Positions 49,501-58,500 of a stretch of DNA of 64,000 nucleotides are shown here, one piece after another (the first letter of the stretch is position 1; each line of letters starts with the position of its first letter). This DNA comes from Nissolia schottii (taxonomy: Eukaryota; Streptophyta; Magnoliopsida; Fabales; Fabaceae). The DNA lies in NCBI GenBank assembly GCA_003254905.1, contig QANU01074319.1, positions 84,382 through 148,381 on the forward strand. The letters are read 5' to 3'. The position numbers and the translations under genes are program-made. Under the pieces are notes generated by a model, which saw only the letters and a list, made by a program, of their open reading frames with translations, did not search any database and was not told the origin of the DNA.

Positions 49501-52500
49501 CTTTCATTAAAGATACAAAAATCACAACAACTGAGCCTTTTCCTACTACATGTCGTCAGTTACATGGATCAAGCAACACCATAGCGCCCTATCAAGGATC
49601 ATGTTTTCATGCAGATCATTAACCTCTAAATCCTTTCTAATAGTTTCCTCGGTAGTTTTTCTAAGTCTCCCTCTACCTCTAGCTCATGAATTACCCGTCA
49701 TTTGATTTATTCTCCTTAATAATTATTCTTTCCAAACTCTATTCTCTCTGATAGAGACAAGGGTATTCTTGAGTGCTTTTTGGTCTGAGCTATTATGAAT
49801 GGCAGGCACCAAGTTAAAGGATAGCTCCGCATACCACCCCTAGATGGATGGTTAGAGTAAGGCAGTTAGTAAGTGCGTTGAGATTTGTTTTCATTGCTTT
49901 ACTAGTAACAAGCCCAAGCAATGGCATTCTTGGGCCAAGTATTGGTACAATACCATCTATCATGAGTCTACTAAGACTACCCCATTCAGAACACTATATG
50001 ATCGAGACCCTCCTACTCTTTTTTGAGGAGAAAAGGAAATGACAATGGCTGATGTTCAGGAGATTATGGAAGCGCGGGACCAGATGTATGTTGAGTTGAA
50101 GCATTAGCTGGAAATAGCTCAACGGCAACAAAAGAAGTTTGCAAATCCAAAGCGCAAGGACCTCTACGTTAAGGTGGGAGAGCAAGTCTATCTTAAAATT
50201 CAACCATATCAGCTCCACACATTAGCTAAGAGGGTCAATCAGAAACTGAGTCCACGATTTTATGGGCCCATCGAGATCACTGAAAAGATTGGTTTTGTGG
50301 CTTATTGATTGTTGTTGCCACCGAAATCACGGGTGCATCCCGTTTTTCAAGTACCGCTCCTGAAGAAATGTTAAGCTCAAGGAATGGTTGTTCAACCGTT
50401 ACCTGCTGAGCTAGCTTCCGTTTGGGAGTTGAAGGTGACTCCTGAGGATGAGGATGTTTAGGCTGTCAAAACCAACACATCGAGCAAAAAGAAATTCTTG
50501 TTCAAGTTGAAGGACTTGCCTACATTTGAGAACTCAGGGGAGAAGGCAACTAAGATCATCAGATTATTTCCAAAGCTCCACCCTAAGGACAAGGCGGATT
50601 TTGAAGGGGGTAATTGTCACAGTTATTATGCTTGAGCCCAATATTATTGTTAATGAAAATAGCCTAATATTATTATTACTAAGAATGGCCCACCAATAAG
50701 GATTAATGACGAGGTCGATGCTATAACACTAGGGCAGTGTTATCAATAGCGGAATAGCAGAAATAGCGTTGTACTCAAAACCCGCTATTTTTTCCATCAT
50801 AATGCTGCTATTTCCACTATAGCAACCAATTAATGCTGAAAAATAGCATAGTGGCCAGCAAAACCCACTACGCTATAGCAGATATTTGATAACATTGCAC
50901 CTAGGATTTAGAAGAAATCCTCTAATGATAAGGCATATATTAGGCGAAGGGCGGATTAGTAATTCTGCATAATTAAATAGGCAGGCTGGTTGATTTAGGA
51001 TTGGGCAAAATGTACTAAGGATCCTTATTGGTTATCTGAAATGCAATTCTTGTCTCCATTCTATCACCCTCTTCCACAGTATCACTATACGACAACACAG
51101 CAAAAGTTCTCCCGCTAAGTTTCTTCCTCCACTCTAAATTAAGCTTGTTATAATTTTAACTTTTCCAATAAAAATGTAAGATTCTTCATTCTGATTAAGC
51201 TCATTGTATTTAGAAGGTAAATAATAATTAGATTTCTTATATGTTCACTGTTCGCTGTTGTTATTTAGAAGTTCTATGTGGTAAGTCATTATAAGACAGC
51301 TTCCATGTTTACAAAATAATGAAAAATATACCACAAAAACAAATTGTTGTCAGTGCAAAAGAGTCTTAAGTATATATAATGCATATTTGAAGGAAATAAC
51401 TTCAATGAAAGTAAACTTGCTAGAGCATTCTGCTACTACAAAAAAGATAGCTTTAGCGGGTCCCACTTTTCTCTCTTCTCCCTCATCTCTTTTTAAATTT
51501 CAAAAGCATTTTCCCCTCACCTCATGCATGGAGCCCCACATCAGACCACCTTAGCCACTGCCAGAGCCCCTTCCAGCAGGTGAGCTATCGCTGGTGAGCT
51601 CGCCGTCCATCTGACCAACCACCGAAGTTGTGTCACCAGAAGCTCGTGGCCACTCTCTCAAGCGCAAAATCTACAACCCGTGTCTCCAGTGGAGCGCGCG
51701 CGAGAGAGCGCATGGGGCGCCACTTTGTTGTCCCACTTCCAAATCTGTCTTATCCAGCGACCCACCAGCGATACCCAGGCAAGTTCTATGCTCGCAGACA
51801 CGTTTCTCCACGCGCCTTGTGCTCTCTACACGGATTATTCCGTGTTTTGTTCCCGTTTCTGCTGAGGCTTGGCCTCCTTCTCCTTTCTCAGATACAATCA
51901 CATCCCTGCATTCTGGACCCTCATAGATGGCTCTAAAATTTTCAAAGCTCAACCCAAGTGTTTTGAGCTTATAATGGAGATCGAAGGAGAGCTCTTTGTG
52001 TTGCACATCAAAGAAAGGATGAAAGGCTTCATGAAATCTCTGATTTTGGGCAAAAACTCTGCCTTTTGGCTATTGTTCGCCTTCAGAGATAAAACGTTGC
52101 CCAGTTCCTCCTCTTTCAAAAGGCATTATGAAGGCGGTGGGAAAACTTTCTTTGTGCTTCAGGGTTGAACGATAGAGGAAGATTTTTCATGATCACGAAA
52201 TTCTACGGATTGGGTGGGAAGAGTATGGTGATAATTCCTGAGGGCCATTTCGGAACTGGATGGAATCTTTTTGGGGAGGCGTTATCCGAATTGTTGGTGT
52301 CCTCTCCCATGAAGCAAGTAGTACAGCAGCCCAATCATCGTTTCCTTCTTCACAATTAGTATTCAGGGAAAAGTCATTCGCCGATGTTCTCAAAAGTAAA
52401 GGTGATTGCATTGGTACTCAAGAAGACCAAACAGTTATGCATAATGATTCAAATTGGACAATCCATGTCAACGTTTTAATTGGGAAGAAGAGGAAGGTGA

Positions 52501-55500
52501 CTTGGGTTAAGGGTGGAAAGATATATTGCGATATTATCCATAAGGTTCCTTCCCATTATAAAAAAACATCTTCTCTAGGCTGAAGGTTCCCAAAGGAAAC
52601 ATTTTCTCTAGATTGGGGCATATGGTGTCCACAAGTTAGCTACTCGAGTTACTTATCGGAATTATCTTATCCCACCTAGGGAGAACGTTAAGCGAGCTTG
52701 GGTACCAAAGAAGAGACACATACCTAGGTCGACCACTCATATCTTGGAGCAAAAAGTTCACCCTTTTATAGTGAGAGATCCAAAGAATTATGACTTCTTT
52801 GTAGGCGTTGGCATTCGTGAGGTTCCAACTCAACTCCATTCCAATGAGAATGAGATTGATCAAATGGAGGCGACTGATGACCATGTTGGAGTCAATCTCC
52901 TTGGTAGCAGTGCTAGCTCAAAGTCAAATTCAGACTCTTTTGATCTTTCGAATGGGGATGTAGAGGATACCTTCTTTGAAGAAGATGAAGGCCTGCTGAT
53001 TGAGTCACTTCAAGGAAAAGAGTTCGAAAATAGGGCAGAAGAACCAAATCTCAAGTACAACTTATTAGGTATCTCAAACCTATTTGCACAGGACACACAT
53101 TTAGGAGGAGTTCCTTCCTCATCTCTTGCCTCAGCCAAAGATTGTGATGTTGGTCTTGATTCTATTAAGACGGTTGATATCCAGGTTCTGGATTGGCCAG
53201 CATCAAGTAGTAATCCATCTTGTCCTTTTGTGTCACATCTTCCTCTTTTGTTCCATCTTCAATACCAATGGTCTCTTCCCTATTAAACAATGTTGTTACT
53301 TTTTTAGGTGACCTTAATGAGCTGTCAAGTAATGCTAGCAAAGGCGTCCTTCCTTTGCCTATCCAAGGCCATACTTCTCTTGGTAACCTTGATGTATGTT
53401 CCGCTTCGCAGTCTAAGGAAAATACCATTAACCATTATTTGCCCAGGTCATGGGAAAGACATGAGAGATCCCAACTCCTTCTTGAAGGATATGAAGGTGA
53501 GTTTGTACGTTGCCAAGGGGGAGGATAGTCTAATCAGCACACCTCGGACCTATGTCTACAAAAAGCCTATATTGAAGAACTTTAAAGATTAGCTTCTTCC
53601 GTGAACTATGAAGGAGGGAAAGCTAAGCAGGAGAAACAAGTGATTTTATGAAGATTCTCAGTTGGAATGTTAGAGAGTTGGGGGACCCTAGGAAGCAAGG
53701 AAAGGTTAAAGAGATCATTATGAAGGTTAATCCAGATAATGTGCTGATCCAGGAGTCTAAGTTAGAATCTTTTGATAGTTGGCTTTTAAGGGGTGTATGG
53801 GATCTTAGACATAAGGATTTTATCAATCTACCTTCTATTGGAGCTTCTGGTGGCATGGTTCTTCTTTGGGATACTAGGTTCGTAAAAAAAGTGGATGTGT
53901 TTTGTGGAACTTTCTGTCAGTTCGCTTAGACATTTCAACTAAAGGAACTTGGTGCTTCACTTCGGTTTATGGACCATATAGACCTAGGTTGCGAATTCTA
54001 TTCTGGGAAGAAATAATTTGTGTATGCAGTCTTTGTTCCTTCATTGGTGTGTGGAAGGTGACTTTAATGTTGTCAGATTTCCCAATGAGAAACTAGGAAG
54101 CGGGAGAAATGCATCTACTATGCGTAGGTTTGAAGCATTCATTAGTGACTGTGGGTTAAAGGATCCACCTCTTTCCAATGCTACTTTCACTTGGTATGTA
54201 AATATGGGTCAGACGGTGTCGTCTCGATTAGATAGATTCCTTTTCCTCAATGATTTCGAGGACGCTTTCCCCGATTTAGTTCAAGAGGTTTACTTTAAAC
54301 CAGTCTCTGATCACTTTCCGGTTATTTTGGAGTCTTCCAAGTTCAAATGGGGTCCAATGCCTTTTAGGTTTGAGAACATGTGGTTATCTCAAAGTTCTTT
54401 TGTTCCTTTGGTAAGAAATGTTTGGGAGAATACAAAAGTACAAGGTTGGGAAGCAGAAGTTAAAAGGCCTTAAAGATAGCTTGAAAGTTTCGAATCGGGA
54501 AAGTGTTTGGAGACATCAGAGCTAAGAAAGATGAGATTCTTAAGGAAATTCAGCCCTTAGACAAAATGGATATGGATGGTTTGATCTCTAATGAAGATAG
54601 AGGGAAAAAGGTTTCTCTGCTAAATGATTTGGAGGTGATTATGTTGAAAGAGAGGCAAAAGACCAAGATCCAATGGGCTAAGGAAGAAGATGTGAATTCT
54701 AGGCTTTTCCACAAAGTGGCTTGGGGGAGAAAGAGGAAAATTTTGATTAAGGACTTGGAGATTGGGGAAGTTCAATTTGTAAGAGATAGTGGTCTGATTA
54801 CCACAGAGATACCAAGATTCTTTAAGGATTTATACTCAGAGAAAAATCATTCTAGACCATTCATTTAAGGTCTAGATTGGTTTGCCATCAGTCAAGACAA
54901 GGCTGCTTTCTTGGGGAGGCCTTTCGCAAAAGAGGAAGGAAAAAATTGCAGTTTGAAGTATGGATAAAGATAAGGCACCAAGCCCTGATGGTTTTACTTT
55001 GGATTTTTTTCAAGATTGTTGGGATGTCATTAAAGATGATCTTTTGAAAGTGTTTGATGAGTTCCATAAGAATGGAAGGATTGCTTTTTAATGTTAATTC
55101 GAGTTTCATTTCCTTGCTCCCTAAGAAAGATAGGTCGGTTAGAGTCAAGGATTTTAGACCTATTAGTCTTGTCACTAGTTTGTACAAGACCATCACCAAA
55201 ATTCTTTCTCTTCGATTGGCTAAAGTTTTCGGAGATACCATTTCTGAAAACCAGAGTGCTTTCACTGCAGGTAAGCAAATCCTAGATGCTGCTTTGATAG
55301 CCAATGAATTGGTGGATGATATGAACAAAAGGTCTAAGCAATGTCTTGTGTTCAAGTTGGATTTTAAAAATGCCTATGACAGGGTTAATTGGAGTTTTTG
55401 GATAAGGTGCTTCAAAGAAAAGGGTTTGGCTCAAGGTGGAGGAATTGGATTTCAGGCTATCTTACTTCGAGCTCTTTCTCAGTTATTGTTAATGGTGAAC

Positions 55501-58500
55501 TGAACTCTTGGTTTCGAGGTGAGAAGGGTTTAAAGCAAGGAGATCCTTTATCATCTTCCTTGTTCACTTCGGCGGTGGATGTCCTTATTCATATGCTTTC
55601 TAGGGCAACAGATAATGGGTTAGTTAAAGGCGTCAAGGTGGGACCTGAAGAGATTGTAGTATCCCATTTATAGTTCGCCGATGATACCATTTTGTTCTTG
55701 CAAAACGACGAGAGTTTGGTGAACGTCCTCTTGCTTCTTCAGATCTTTAAGATAGCCTCGGGGTTGAAAATCAATCTTTCCAAAAGTGGTATAGCTAGTA
55801 TTAGTGTTGACCATCAAAATTTGTCGACCATGGCATCTTTAGCAAATTGTCAGATTCTGGAGTGGCCTTTAGTTTACTTGGGTGTTCCTTTAGGTGGTAA
55901 CCCTAGATCTTCTTCTTTTTCGAATCCTATGGTGGAAAAGATATCCAAGCACCTCGGAAATTGTAAAGGGGCTTACTTTTTTCTTGGTGATCGGATCACC
56001 CTTGTTCAGTCTTGCTTCTCTAGCATCCCCCTTTACTTTTTATCCTTGTTTCGCCTACCAATGGGTGTAGCCAAATCCATCGATTATGAGGGACTTCTTT
56101 TGGTCGGGTGCTTTGAATTCGACTCGTGATCATTTGGTTAGTTGGAAGGTGTGTTGTCGTCCAAAGAAAGGAGGTTTGGGTCTCAGAAATTTTATGTCTA
56201 AAAACATTGCCTTAGCAACTAAATGACTTTGGCGCTTTCCTCTAGAGTCGCACTTACTATGGCATCAAATTATTAAGAGTAAGTATGGTTTGGACAAGAA
56301 TGGTTGGGACACTAAATCTGCATCACTTGCTTTTCATTGTAGCCCCTGGAAATTCATATCTCAGGGTTATTCTACTTTCCAGCCTTCACTTTCTCTGCGG
56401 GTGGGGAATGGTTCTTGTTTTAACTTTTGGGAGGATAACTGGGTAGGGGAAACCTCTTTTAGGTTTTCTTTTCCTCATCTATACCGTCTTTCCTCATTAC
56501 ACAATGCCCCTATCCAAAACTTTTATAGTGGTCAAGACTCTATTATCACTTGGGATTTTCACTTTTTTAAAAATTTGAATGACAGAAAGGCTTCAGAGTT
56601 TGTTAAGGCTTCAGAGTTTGTTGTCATTTTGGGTCTCCTTGAGTCTGTTAAGTTGTCTTCCACCTCAAATAAAAGGTCATGGTCTCTAGATTCTGCTAGG
56701 TTGTTCACCTGCAAGTCCTTTTTCCAATTTCTAACTCACTTTTTTGCTTTTCCCCTCATTTCTCCTTGAGAAACCTATTTGCAAGTCCAAAGTCTATTGT
56801 AAGGTCAAATCCTTTATCTAGACAGTTGTGCTTAATAGAATTAATCCTAATAACATGTTGGAGGTTCAAAGGCCTCTCAAGGCAATCTCCTCCAATGTGT
56901 GTTATGTGTGGTGTAAGTTCAAAATATGTTGCACTCCACTTTTTGCATTGTTCAGTAGCTAACTTCTTGTGGAATAAGCTAATTGGGATATTTGGCGAAT
57001 CTTGGGTGTGTCTTGCAACCCTAGATACTTTTTTGCTGACTCGTTTTGTTGGTTTTGGGATGAGAAAAGAAGCTAACTGCTTGTGGCAATGTACAGTTTT
57101 TGCCACTATTTGGTGCATTTAGCTAGAACGCAACTCTCATGTTTTTAATGACAATTTCTCTAACTTTCATATATTGTGGGAGAGGTGTTTATCATCTGTT
57201 TGGTGTGAAGCACACAATCTCTTTAGAGGATTCTCCCTCACAGATATTTTGAGAGATTGAAAACCTTTACTCCATAGATAACTTTTGTATATTTTGGTTA
57301 TGTTCTTTTCTCTTGACAGAGAACTCTTATCCTCTCGATTTGTATATTCTCTTCTATTCTTAATGAAATTCTTCTTTCATAAAAAATAAAAAATAACTAC
57401 GAAGGAAGTGTACAAAACACATTTAAGAAAAGCAGTATATGTGTGATGCCTCAATAAAAGGTTAGAATATCTTTGTTTATCTCAATTTTATAATTTTGTA
57501 TATGTAGAAGAAAAAATGCCTTGTTATCGAAACTAGATAGAATCCAAGGCAAAATGATTCGAACATTATATTATTTGCACTTGGGAAGATTGTATTACAC
57601 AACCCTAAACTTGCAAATAGACATTTGAAACTGTAACTTCTGTACAATTACACCTTTAAGTTTGATTATTGTTTAAATAAATCCTTCCATTAATCAACAC
57701 TTAACTAATCAAATCCATTCATTTTTATTGAATCATAACCATTAATTATTTTTTTCCAAAAAAACTATAACATCAATAAATTTCTCAAACATGAAAAAAA
57801 AAAAAAAAAAAGAATACAGGTTACTTTGTTTTCAACCTTAGGATTCTAGAAGTCAAATGCAATCACAGGGAAGAATCATCTAGATAATGGGTGCAACAAT
57901 AAAGCACCAAATGTTTACACTTTACCTCTTTACTTGACTCCTTTAGTATTTTTGCACTAAATTTAAAAAAATTGAATGAGCTTATTGGGTGCTCAACAAC
58001 CAGAAAACAATGACTAGTTATCTCTATCACCACTACTAGTACTAGAAGTGGAAAACCAGAAAGGTATATGACACCACACCAAGAGAGAATCTCTGAAAAG
58101 CCCACTTTAGAGAGGATCAGAAGCAACAAGGTTTTCCAATTTTGTTTTGTGTTGAAAATGAGAGAGAAATGCTATGGAACCTAGTGAAACTGCACAACCC
58201 CTGAACCCCACCACCTCTGCAATGCCGAGTGGCGCTTTCTCTACAACCTCTCCTACCATGTCTATTACGCTGTCATCAAGCACAAGCCCCACATTGCCCC
58301 CTTCCAACTACACTGCTGCCATGGTCCTTTCTTGCCTCGCCCACGGTCTCTCTGCCACCATCATCGCCTAAGGTCGAAGATAGAGACATTTTCTTTTTCT
58401 TTTGTTTGAGAAAATTCAAGATTAAATAATTTTGTGAGAAAAAAATTAATGATTATGATGTAGTTAAAATCTATGGTTTAGAATAGTTAACCTTTAGTAA

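Larger units (their letters stand above)
51445..57396 (+). mobile_element. Nearly full-length L1-type LINE, dead
   Basis: Carries an ORF1-like region, ORF2 (endonuclease, RT and zf-RVT) and an A-rich 3' end (AAAAAATAAAAAATAA, 57381-57396). The 5' start is approximate. ACTACAAAAAAG near 51434 and ACTACGAAGGAAG after the tail are only a weak candidate target duplication. It lies in intron 3 antisense to the host gene and explains about half of that intron. Confidence 0.85.

Noticed and set aside
51628..51936. Overlapping 98-111-codon frames on both strands
   Set aside because: This is the GC-richer 5' UTR of the L1 element; openness in several frames reflects composition.
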